Assembly: GCA_963575645.1 (NCBI GenBank)
Contig: OY754464.1
Location: forward strand, 78,404,948 to 78,468,947
Source of the DNA: Xanthostigma xanthostigma
Lineage: Eukaryota > Arthropoda > Insecta > Raphidioptera > Raphidiidae
Reading direction: 5' to 3'
Length of the DNA: 64,000 nucleotides
Of the stretch, positions 1 to 10,300 are shown piece after piece (within the stretch, counting starts at the first letter, position 1; each line of letters opens with the position of its first letter). A program made the translations under genes and the position numbers. Under the pieces are notes generated by a model. That model saw only the letters and a program-made list of their open reading frames with translations. It was not told where the DNA came from and searched no databases.

Positions 1-363
1 TAACTTTATTTCTTTTTTAATTTTTTTTTCTTGTTTTTTGAAAAATACACTTTCGTCAAATTTTTTATTAAAAAATAACAAAATATATGATTGAAGTTAG
101 ATTTAAATAATTTAATTTATTAAAAAACATATTCATCATAAAAAATGCAACAAAAATTAAAAAGAGGAAAGTTTTCAAAGTGAAATTTCTTTTTTAATGC
201 AAAATAAGTATTTTACAAATGATATGAAAAAAATTTTGTATTTTTAATGGTTGGCCTTGTTCATTGATTTTTTTCATGCCTTCAAAATTGGCCTTCATGG
301 AATCTGTGGCCTCTTAATACGATATACAATAAAACTATTATTACGCGAAAATCCAATATGTTA
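1..363. other. AT-rich non-coding DNA
   Basis: Homopolymer-rich A/T sequence with no frame, RNA or repeat boundary I can support. Confidence 0.5.
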
Positions 364-517
364 TCTATACTAGTATATAAAGCAGAAGAGTGTATTTGTT
401 TGTTTATTTGAACGCGCTAATCTCAGGAACAACTGGTTCGAATTGAAATTTTTTTTTGTTGAAAATTCATAACAATGAAATAACGAAATATTAAATTAAT
501 ATATTATTTAATCTGTA
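364..517 (+). mobile_element. Helitron 5'-end fragment
   Basis: It begins with the same TCTATACTA-type 5' end, the TTTG run and the GAACGCGCTAATCTCAGG block as the fuller copies at 628, 9518, 36027 and 51774. The body is missing. A CTAG at 514-517 may be a surviving or chance 3' end, so the right border is uncertain. Confidence 0.5.
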
Positions 518-627
518 TACGCTAGGAAAGTATCTTTTGACAGGCGACTTTTGCGCCCTCTCGTGGTTTTTTTTTTAAATCTGGTTCAGTCAAAACCTTA
601 GTGTCATATATTATACGTGCATTTTAA

Positions 628-1345
628 TCTATACTGATATATAAAGCTGAAGAGCTTGTTTGTTTGTTTGTTTGTTTGAACGCGCTAATCTCAGAAACTA
701 CCGGTTCGAATTGAAATCTTTTTTTGTTGGATAGCCCATTTATCGAGGAAGGCTATAGGCTATATAATATTAGGCTACGACCAATTGGAGCGGAACATAA
801 ATGAAAAATGTTGCAAGATGTCTCAAAATTAGTCCGTTCGACAAATATTATCAGGTGAAATGCCTTAACTAAATATTGCAATATTAGCGCGCCTAGAGTA
901 CAAGCCCGGAAAACTTAATCGGTAGAGTGCAAGACTCTTAATGCCAGGGTCTAGGGTTCAAGCCCTACGTCGGCGAATATATTTTTTATTTTTTTTTAAT
1001 TTACTACACAGCTTTCTTCTAAGGCTTACATTTCAATTTTTTAAAATTTTATTACGACTAATTAAAATTAAATAAATCTAATTAATAGATCATTTGAAAA
1101 CTATTACAACTATAGGCATTAGGCACCTATATAAAAATAATTTTCCTACAATGTTTTTTTATTACGTAAAAAAGTATAAATAGGTACTGCTTTTTAACGA
1201 CAAAAACTTTTGAACGGTAACGCCGATCATTATAAAGTTTGGACACAACATTCATCTCGGTAAACTAAGATGAATGTGCGTACTCATGTCCCTTCCTTCC
1301 CCATTCGTTCTTTTGCACCCGGGTGAAACCGGGCGTGACCGCTAG
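628..1345 (+). mobile_element. Non-autonomous Helitron with tRNA-Lys-like module
   Basis: The element starts with 5' TC (TCTATACTGATATATAAAGC) and ends in CTAG, which fits the Helitron rule 5'-TC...CTRR-3'. It sits between A and T, the usual Helitron target. A short GC-rich hairpin (CCCGGGTGAAACCGGG) lies about 10 bases before the 3' end. There is no Rep/helicase frame, so it is non-autonomous. The body carries a T-rich tract and a tRNA-like module at 904-974. Four further copies with the module occur in the window. Confidence 0.75.
904..974 (+). pseudogene. tRNA-Lys(CUU)-like module inside Helitron
   Basis: It begins GCCCGG, has a GGTAGAG D-loop segment, an anticodon loop CTCTTAA (CUU), a GGGTTCAAGCCC T-arm (B-box type) and a 3' side that pairs partly with the 5' end. 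This is the layout of animal tRNA-Lys(CUU). The anticodon stem does not pair, so a working tRNA is unlikely. A T-rich run follows directly, which would stop RNA polymerase III. Confidence 0.65.
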
Positions 1346-1367
1346 TAAGGATTAATTGTCGAATAAA

Positions 1368-1452
1368 ATGGGGAAAAAGCTATCAAATCCGAAATGCTGT
1401 GTTGTTGATTGTAAAAATACAGAAACTAAAAACCCAAACTTTATATTTTTGA
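1368..1452 (+). pseudogene. THAP-domain N-terminal fragment
   Basis: A methionine-led frame reads through KCCVVDCKNTETKNPNFIF and then runs into a dispersed repeat and a stop. The CxxxC spacing right after the start, followed by a CKNT segment and aromatic residues, matches the beginning of a THAP (C2CH) zinc finger. Such fingers often open P-element-type or DDE transposases. The second half, including the later Cys/His ligands, is absent. It could be a transposon remnant or a first exon; the repeat directly behind it favours a remnant. Confidence 0.4.
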
Positions 1453-1531
1453 ATCTCGCGCGCTTTTTACACATCCAAAATGGCTTCTAAAAGGGACAGG
1501 AGGCGCTAGTGTACCCGCAATATATTAAATA

Positions 1532-2315
1532 TATGTTACGCTCAAAGATCGAAAACGCTCAGTGAGCGGAAAAATAGCTCACAACGCGTTGTGGTCACAG
1601 TAAAACATCCACATGGCGAAATTCGTGTTATGGCTCTAATGAAAACGCGCACGACGCGTTGTGGCAATCACAGAAAGACCAAATAGCGACATTCGTGTCG
1701 TGGCTGACATGCTATTCGATCTCAACGCGTTGTGGCAATGAAGAAAAGCCATGACATTGACGCGTATGGAATATTATTTGATTACATCGCACACTACTTT
1801 CCTCTATTTTTTCATCATTGCCCATGTTTCTTGATTCTTCTATAACGTCAGTAATAACTTTCACGTTTAAATTCTATAATTTGTTTAACTGTTCGTCATT
1901 TTCTATATTCTTCTCGTTGTTTTGAACATCATTTCATTTTGGTCTTAGAATAGTAAATTTAGTCAAGTGATCTTGATAATTCATAATAAATTTATAATCT
2001 TTATCTGGTTTAGACTGCATATCGATTAAATCAATTTGACATTTCACTACTAAAATGTGATATGGTTAAAACAATGAATGCTCAGAACGCGTCATGGCTT
2101 TTCTTCATTGCCACAACGCGTTGAGATCGAATAGCATGTCAGCCACGACACGAATTTCGCTATTTGGTCTTTCTGTGATTGTCACAACGCGTCGTGTGCG
2201 TTTTCATTAGAGCCATAACACGAATTTCGCAATGTGGATGTTTTACTGTGACCACAACGCGTTGTGAGCTATTTTTCCGCTCACTGAGCGTTTTCGATCT
2301 TTGAGCGTAGCATAT
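1532..2315. mobile_element. Fold-back MITE with ~235-bp inverted arms
   Basis: The arm at about 1532-1766 is repeated as its reverse complement at about 2076-2315. Both contain several copies of a CAACGCGTTGTGG core. The ~310-bp spacer has no coding frame. The element interrupts another repeat whose uninterrupted form is seen at about 34120-34226. Confidence 0.75.
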
Positions 2316-2696
2316 ATATATCTATGGTATTTGCACGTACGTCATTGTAATTCTAAACGTGCGATATGTCAAATTCTAATATTTTTATGGTTGGAATAGT
2401 CCTATCGTGCAATTGGCTGGATTTTTTAAATTTATTTACCAAACGGTAGACGGCTGCAGTGCTACCTAAATGTTCTCTTAATAGAAATAGGTAGGTGTCA
2501 TGATATGTATGCATTTTTATGGCCTAACCGGTCACTGTTCTTTCCGCAAAATTGCTCGTTGGTGAGACTCAATTTACATAGCTTCAAGCTGGATGCTTTT
2601 ATTTTTAGAAATGACCAGTCAATAATAAGCTAGGAAATTTCTGATATCACGTAATATCTATATTTTGCATGCAATTTTATTTTATAGGTATAATGA

Positions 2697-3168
2697 CTTT
2701 TATTCAACTCATGCGCGTTATTCATGTTTTATCATGCCTAAAAACCGAACCCTAAATAGCCATTTACCGACTGGTGACAATTACTTGTCATAACTCAATG
2801 AAGATTCCTACTAGTTCGGCCATTGTGGAGTAATGAAAATAAACGTAACTATTTTCTGAGTCGTAACGAAATAGTCGGTAAAAACAACTCCGTTGTTACC
2901 CATTGAGGCTAAAATTGAGAGGCCGAATGTTTTCGACATGGAGTTTATTCATAACCGGCTAACCTCAAACCAAAACATTGAATCGTGCTGTTTGGTGCTG
3001 TTAGTATTGACAGTTTTTTTTTTAAAGAAATAAATAGATATTTACAACATCTCATTATAATTAAAACATGAATAACGCGCAATTGTTGAATAAAATTATG
3101 GGCGCAACTTGTAGGCTAAGTCATGACACGCCATGAATGACTTAGACTACTAGTTACGCCAATAACTA
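2697..3168. repeat. Dispersed inverted-repeat element, copy 1
   Basis: The ends carry the inverted block ATTCAACTCATGCGCGTTAT. A nearly identical second copy lies at 19225-19711. An outer inverted pair (about 2365-2415 against 3260-3320) encloses this copy, which suggests insertion into an older element. A fragment of the same terminal block is seen near 38060-38100. No coding frame. Confidence 0.7.
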
Positions 3169-3639
3169 TTATAATTCAAATCGATTTTTAGAAGTAGATA
3201 AAACGTCTTCAAATAGCAGACATCTAGTGTGTGATGATGCACAAAAGAATATATTGTTTTATTACAAAAAATTCCAGCCAATTGGGCGACGGGACCATTC
3301 CAACTTCAAAATTTTGATATTTGATACTTATAGTACCTATAATAAAGAATATTAAATTTCTGATATCGCGTGAGGAGACCCTGGTAATAACTAGTATTCA
3401 ATATGATATTTGCTATTCGTTGCCATGGCTACCTATACATAATATTATGTTCCACGTCATATAAAAATTAATCAAAGCATGCGCGTAATTAGTTTATTTC
3501 TGACAGATCTTCAATACAAAATAACAGTTGATTTTTTTTTATTTTCAAAATAATTCCAAAACAATAAAGTTTAGAAAAAAAAATTTAACGAAACTTAAAA
3601 AAAAATAAATAGAATAATAAGCCGTTATGAAGAGTATAG

Positions 3640-4000
3640 CATTATTATATAAAAAAAATTGCTATAGTATATATCTCTTCTGCGCATTTCCCCCAAAAAA
3701 CAATATTTGCATGCGCCGATTTTCCCCGAAAATAATAAGGCTCTTCATATTTGCATACCAAAATCCTCCGAAAATTTGGTTTCAATCCGTTTATCCGTTT
3801 GACCTGTATCGTGCTCACGGACTAACAGACGCAGATTCAACAAAAAGAGAAAGGAGTATAGTGCAGTGTATATTTATTCTTTAACTAACTTTTCTACCTG
3901 ATATTTTGCTTGGTGAATTGAAAGTACATTTTTTTCTAATGAATAAATTTGTTCTAAGATTAGTAACTTCTATCTTTAACAGTGTTCGGTGAATAATATG
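3640..4000 (+). repeat. Fragment of the CGCATGCGCCGATTTT dispersed family
   Basis: It contains the 'gcatgcgccgatttt' block and the 'ggctcttcatatttgcatacc' block, split here for clarity. These recur at 10262-12390, 26280-26510, 44270-44570, 57775-58010 and 63480-63680. The part from 3840 to 3990 is repeated in reverse complement at about 22380-22540. Open frames here are short and unrelated to known proteins. Confidence 0.6.
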
Positions 4001-5247
4001 GGCATAAAACTATTAATTAACATTATCGAGTCACTTCAGGAAATATTATTTCCGCTGGATTTAGAAAGAAAACGAAACAATCATTTATTTTAAATGTCTG
4101 CTAGAAAAAAAATTGTTTAAGATTAAAGATTACTTGGATCGAGTATACCAGATGTCTGTTCTAAAAAGTATCTAAAACACGATACATTCTGTAGTAGTAA
4201 TGTGTCCACATGACAGATGACTCTTTATTAGGAGCTGGCTCCGTGCGCTCCGCTCACTAAAAAGAGTCGCTCAGAGCGAGTCGTTCAAAGAAGCGACACT
4301 AGACAGTAGGCACTACACAAGAGTGCAGACTGCAGAGGTGTGAACTGTCATCATGCATGCTCAGGAGTCACGTAGCATTGCACAGCACAATACACATACT
4401 CAGCTCTGAGCTCATTTTAATATGATTCGCATTTCAGGTAAACTATGAAGTATAATAAAAGCTTAACAATAATACTGCTTATTGTTACAATATTATATCT
4501 TTATCAACGACGTCAATGTGAATGGTTTAAGTCACTGTAAGCTTAGTACTATTACACTTACAGTGTGTCATTCAACGTTAAATGACTCAGCAAAGATAAC
4601 TCCGTACGTGCAAAATTCTCCAGTGCCTCTGTGGCCTGCGCTATTTGCGCTCTAAATGTGCGAATGCAACAGTACAGAACTGCTCAGCCCAGAGCAATGG
4701 TGCTCGGAGTGGGTCATATTCACAAAAAAAGAGCGACTCGCTCAGGAGCGACACATCACTATTCTGTAGGCTTGTTGACAAATCATAATCAAATACTATA
4801 TTTCCATTTCTCAGTAAAATAAAATCATAAGTCGTTTTATCAAGATGCAAATTAATATTAATTATAAAAAAAAAAAACAGGAAACCCTATAGCACAAAAA
4901 TGAAACTATGATAACAAAAAAAGGTCGGAAAATCTCAACACGCAGCAGATAGGAACCATATCTGTTTCTTTCTTTTGTTTTTAAATGGGTCTCTAGCTGT
5001 TGCATGTTGAGGTTTTCAAATATGTTCTCTTCTTTTTAGTTATTAGTTTCATTTTTACGAGTTCGTATTTTTTTCTTTTTTTAAATTATACCCTTTGGCA
5101 CTCCCACAATTAAGACGAATCTAACGACACCTCATTTGTTAAACCCACTCTAAATAACGACAACAATATGTTATCATTAAGCAATAAACACTACTTGTTT
5201 GTTATTTTGTTGCTTTGTTGTCGGCATCATGCGTACCGAAGATTCTA
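4001..5247. other. Non-coding, anonymous repeats
   Basis: It holds GAGCGACTC-rich repeat pieces near 4230-4300 and 4720-4770, typical of short MITEs, and AT-rich flanks. No supported gene. Confidence 0.4.
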
Positions 5248-5359
5248 AGAAATGCGTTCTTTTGTTTGTTGGGATTATCTTTCATAATATGAAAGATAAT
5301 CCCAACAAACAAAAGAACGCATTTCTGTTGAGCTAAACATATTATGTTTAGCTCAACAG
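5248..5359. repeat. Two abutting perfect palindromes
   Basis: 5248-5326 is a palindrome with 39-bp arms and a one-base centre at 5287. 5325-5359 is a second one with about 16-bp arms around an ATT centre. They overlap by two bases. As RNA they would make one long and one short hairpin with almost no loop. Confidence 0.85.
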
Positions 5360-5562
5360 TCAGCTGCTTATCGATAAGTTATCATATTCTTAGTTGCCCA
5401 CAAACTTGCAAACTGTGAACATGGCGAGTAAAAGAAAATTTTTGTGTATTAAAAATGTTAATGGATTATTTCTTCTCTCCGTTTAACGACAACTTTCAAT
5501 AACGCCACAAAGTGCACAGCCCCTTGAGGGTCTGGTATATAGAGTTTTACATTGTAGTACAA

Positions 5563-5866
5563 TACGTGCCACGGATCTCTAAAAGGTTCGGAAGTTAGTC
5601 ACAAACAGCGTCGCAGAGACACATTTTAGAGACTTTGAGACTCCCACCACCTCGTGCGCTCGTCGGTGATTGGCCGTGATCGCTCGTTCCCCTTGTCACT
5701 TGTCGCTTTCCTGCTTTAAAGTACAGTCGAGTACGCTATTGTCAAGTTGTTATTGTTATTTTAGTTTTGTTGAGTTGCGAGTATGTAGTTTTTCAACATA
5801 CTGTACAAACGCAAGCCCGCGTTCGCATCTAACTTCCGAGCCTTTTAGATTCGTGGCGCGTATCAT
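5563..5866. mobile_element. MITE with ~37-bp terminal inverted repeats
   Basis: The left end (ACGTGCCACGGATCTC...GGAAGTTAG) is matched in reverse complement by the right end (CTAACTTCCGAGCC...GTGGCGCGTA). The ~230-bp middle has no frame I can tie to a protein. Confidence 0.65.
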
Positions 5867-6536
5867 ATACAGGTATACATACATAACATTCATTATTATT
5901 ATTATACATACACTCAAAAAACATTACCCAGTCGGGTAATAAAAAGAAATTACTGACTGATTTATCACCGCCCAGGTTAAACAGCTGAAGTTATAGAACC
6001 TTGAAATTTGGACAGTACGTTTCTTTTGTGACGTAAGCAACCACCAAGAAGGGCTTTTTCGAAATTCAAACCCTAAGGTGATCAAAAAAGTTGCAGATTT
6101 TTTTGACAAAATGTTTATATCTGACGAATTTGTTAAACTGAGAGGTATTCAGCTTGAAAAGGGTACTAGATTGATTTGTTTTTTCTGATGCTCTAAGTCT
6201 AAAGTATAATGATTTTTCTAATAATTTTAATAAAAGAAAATAAAACAGCTGGAGAGTTTAATGGATTTTACAATAAATCTGGATTTTCTTATTTTTCTTA
6301 GGATAACTGTATATAAACTTGCACAATGTATCTAAAAGCTTTCTTGAAGCATTTCGTGTATACACCAATACAGTGGCGTAGATAGAAAAGAAGTAGGAGC
6401 TTGTTAAAAATTAAATTTCTCCCTGAATGTATCTTAATGACATTATAACTTCAAATAAAGAATGGTCACACCTATTGACATTTTGAGTTTATGAAATAAC
6501 GATAAAAGAGTCAAAAATAAGAGTAAAAGAAAAAGA

Positions 6537-7051
6537 AAAATTGAACCGACTTCAAAATATGCACTAAAAAGTAAAAAATAATATTTATTGTTATTTTTGG
6601 AGTCGGTGTCACATCGGAATTCGAAAGTAGCAATTTAAATCTTACATGTCTCTAGTTCTCGGAATAGATTTCATTTTGACTGACACCGACTCCAAAAAAA
6701 ACAATAATTATTATTTTTTACTTTTTAGTGCATATTTTGAAGTCGGTTCAATTTTTTTGTTAAAAATATTTTATTTTTCTCTTTTTAGTGTTAGATAAAG
6801 ATTTGCAATGGGTAGGCCAAGTATGCGTGCCTTTGAAATTTGAGAGTTTTCCTCGATTTCTCCGGATTCCACCATCAGATCCTGACTTGGTTCCGATGGG
6901 ACCATCTCGGAAGTGCACTCTTTCGAATAAAAAAAAATTTGAAAATCGGTCCATAATTGACGAAGAAATCGGTGAACATACATAAAAAAAAAGAAAAGAA
7001 AATAATAAATACAGTCGAACATAGAACCTCCTCCTTTTTTGAAGTCGGTTA
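6537..7051. mobile_element. Fold-back element, CCGACTTCAAAA family, copy 1
   Basis: A fold-back at 6537-6760 has arms running from AACCGACTTC to the GAGTCGGTGTC turn. It is followed by a conserved ~280-bp tail that ends in GAAGTCGGTT. Copies at 43655-44131 and 57160-57632 share both parts. The fold-back at 61193-61650 is a diverged relative. Confidence 0.7.
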
Positions 7052-7676
7052 AAAAAGAGAGAAAGTAACATTTAGTTATATTCTACTAATTGTATTCTAC
7101 TGTTCTTACGTAATCAAAAAGTGAGGTTATGTTGACAGAAATGTTTGTATAAATTGATATTTAGCGGAATGTGTTTAACATTAGTATATTTCATGTTTAA
7201 AACAATTAAAATCGTCTAAAAAATGGCTAATTGTACATTACGAAATCCGCTTTTTAAATGTTTTTCCCAAAAACAACAAAACATTTGAAAAACTGTCTTT
7301 TGCAAGCATAAAGAGACTATACGGAATAAAATCATTCATCAGGCTTGAAATCTGTTGCCAGTAAGATTTAAATTTTCCCCTCCTTCTGGAACGGTCGGGT
7401 ATATGAAAATTAATAGTGAAAGGAAAAAAGAGCTTTTTAGTATCACTAATTGGTACGCCACTGCATGACAAATTTGATTTATTCAACACACAATAGATAT
7501 TACAAGTTAGCGATCGTTTGTTATTGCCTTACTGAACGGACCCATACGGTTTTATAAACCAGGAAATTCAGAACAGGAAACTCGAAGCCCAGTCATTATT
7601 ATAAAAACAGACCCATAAAACTGTCAAATAAAATGTGAGAACTGATTTACAATGGATATAGTAATAATAAAAATCT

Positions 7677-8262
7677 ATATACAGTATGTAAACACGTAAG
7701 GTGCACATAGGGAAATTAACATTGGGAAAAAATACTTGGATCAGAGTTAGCCATGACTGCATTAATTGTTATTTCTATTGAATTATCGTGGTAATCTTGA
7801 GGATTTCTGTTTTATTTTGATTTATTTTTATTTTACTTGGCTTTTTAATAATAAAAAGCTCTTATAAATCATTATTTTAATTTTTTTGTACAAAAATAAA
7901 ATAAAATAAACAACTCCATCTGTTTGGAAACATTTCATTCAAAAATTGTCTGACGGGTATGACGTATGCGCGTTGGTAAAACAGTGACCCAATGTCTTTA
8001 GGTTCAACACGAATAGGCGGAGATATTAAATTGATCTCGCACCATATTTAAGTATTTTTGGGAATTTAATGTCCCATTAATAAAAAAGTCCGATTATGTT
8101 GTAATCATTTGAATATTTTCTTCGGTAGTATAAACATTCATTTTGCAAAAGAATATTATCTATCAAATTGAAAAACAAGATTTCAAGGCTCACTCTGATC
8201 CAGTCATTTTTTCCCAATGTTAATTTCCCTATGTGCACCTTACGTGTTTACATACTGTATAT
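7677..8262. mobile_element. hAT-like MITE with 8-bp target duplication
   Basis: Terminal inverted repeats of about 70 bp start with ATATACAGTATGTAAACACG. They are flanked on both sides by AAAAATCT (7669-7676 and 8263-8270), an exact 8-bp duplication as made by hAT transposases. The ~450-bp interior is non-coding. It interrupts an older repeat whose relative is seen at about 39850. Confidence 0.8.
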
Positions 8263-8786
8263 AAAAATCTCGTGTCACAGTGTTTGTTATCGAACTCCTC
8301 CGAAACGGCTTGAACGATTTTTATGAAATTTTTTGTGTATACTTGGTAGGTCTGAGAATAGGTCAAAGGCTATTTTTTATACCCCTAGGTGATAAGGATG
8401 GCTCTCTCCAGAAATTTTTGTATTTATTTTTTGAACAAATATATTTTTTTATGATTTGCCATTAAAAATTACTTATAACCCTAAATTTTCACCGTTCTAC
8501 CACCAACCCCTGTATTTTAATAGCGATATTAGTATTTTTACTTTCATCCACAGATGCGCAATAGGGTTGCAAGATGGCAAAATAACGGTAAATTTATAAT
8601 GATAAATTTTTATGTATTTAACCTAGTGAAAACAGAATGTGCGATTGTTATATAATGTGATCGATAACTTATCAATTATCAATCGATCTTTCTCATAAAA
8701 TATCCCAAAAGTGAGATTTTAAATTTTAATAGCGAATTTATGTGATTTGAATAATTCAGAAGTCAAAAAAAAACCTATTAATAGTA

Positions 8787-8912
8787 TATTGTGCGACTAG
8801 TGAGAGAAGGAGAAGATTTCATGAGCGTGAAATTTGCCGCACGAGCGTAGCGAGTGCGGTAACACGCAAGTGGAATATTCTCTATCGATCAATAGTCGCA
8901 CATAATACTTTA
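8787..8912. mobile_element. Short palindromic MITE (GAGCGTAGCGAG core)
   Basis: Ends AGTATATTGTGCGACT and AGTCGCACATAATACT are inverted repeats. The centre GCCGCACGAGCGTAGCGAG is itself palindromic. A second copy in reverse orientation lies at about 15790-15913, again next to the element annotated at 8935-9290. Confidence 0.7.
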
Positions 8913-8934
8913 TTCAACTAGCACGAGTAATATG

Positions 8935-9290
8935 TACTCGGGGCCCTGATAAAAGAGGGAAAAATAATAAATCACTTCATTGTTTGACGTACCCACCGCC
9001 CTCGATGCACACAAGATGGCCTTGACTTTCGCTGAATTGCGATGCTGTTTTCATATATACAAATCGCTACCGCGTTCCTATTGGTCCAGAAACTATGCAG
9101 TAATAATTCATTAGCGTACAGTTTCGGCTTGCTACCGCGTTCCTATTGGTCCAGAAACATATGCAGTAATACATTATCGTACAGTTTCGGCTCATTATTA
9201 GCACTCTACGCGTCAACATGAAGTAATTTATTATTTCTCCCGAATTTAGCAGGGCCCCGAAATTATATATTACTCACGCGTGATGAATAC
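8935..9290. mobile_element. Element with GGGGCCCTG-containing ends, copy 1
   Basis: Both ends carry an inverted block that includes ACGAGTAATATG and GGGGCCCTG. The middle holds a direct duplication of about 63 bp (a GCTACCGCGTTCCTATTGG block seen twice, 9066 and 9131). The copy at 15465-15780 has only one. No coding frame. Confidence 0.65.
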
Positions 9291-9517
9291 ATATAGTTTA
9301 TTTCATAAACGTATCGACTAATTTTGTTAACCTTATCGATACCATAATTGATAAATATAATCTTCAATGTAATAATCCTATGTTATCATTAATTTATCAT
9401 GCAAAAGTAAAATAATGTATTTCATTGTTGTCAGCCAGGCTAGACGTTTTGCATACTGTTACAAATGTGCATATAAAGATAGTGGTGTACACAGGACGGT
9501 ACGGCGAAAACAACTTA

Positions 9518-10046
9518 TCTATACTAATATATAAAGCTGAAGAGTATGTTTGTTTGTTTGAAATATATAAAATATATATAAAATCAGGCTACGACCATTA
9601 GGAGCGGAGCATTAATGAAAAATGTTGCAAAATGTATCTCAAAAATAAGCTTCTATTCAGGTGAAATGCACTAACTAAATATACTCATATTAGTGTTGCC
9701 AGAATACAACGCCGGCTAGCTCAATATCAGGGTCGTGGGTTCGAGCCCTACGTTGGGCAAATATGTTTTTATTTTTTTTTTATTTTCTACATTGCTTTGT
9801 TCTAAGGCTTACATTTAAATTAATTTTGATGTTATTTAATTAATTAAAAAAAAAATTTTAGGTAGTTAAAAAAAGTATCTATAAATACTGATTTTTATCG
9901 ACAAAAACTTTTAAACGGTAACTCCGATCATCATGAAATTTGGACACAACATTCATTTCGGTAAACTAAGATGAATGTGTGCACTCATGTTCCTCCCTTC
10001 ACCATTCGTTCTTTTACACCCAGGTGAAATCGGGCGGGACCACTAG
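9518..10046 (+). mobile_element. Non-autonomous Helitron, tRNA module partly deleted
   Basis: It has the 5' TCTATACTAATATATAAAGC end and the 3' CTAG end, between A and T. The tRNA-like module at 9711-9758 has lost its centre (D-loop end to anticodon) but keeps the GGGTTCGAGCCC T-arm and the 3' acceptor side. It is otherwise collinear with the copies at 628, 36027 and 51774. Confidence 0.75.
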
Positions 10047-10300
10047 TTATTATTAAGTCTCCGTACCCGCAAAGGGTTTAAACGGAACCCTACATAACTA
10101 TTTTTAATATTCTGTTATCTGTACGTCTGTTCGTCTATAACAGATTTTGAGTTACTAAACTCTAAAATTTTTACATTATATCGTAAATTCAGACGGTATT
10201 TTTTTTGTTTTGAAATGAGGTAAAAAATATTTAAATTTTACAATATATCCATGTGGAGTTTCTCTAAAATGTCTAGATATAGCATATATCTCTTCTGCAC

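Noticed and set aside
904-974. Functional tRNA-Lys gene
   Set aside because: The anticodon stem does not pair, the module lies inside a repeated Helitron, and other copies show deletions and a changed anticodon.
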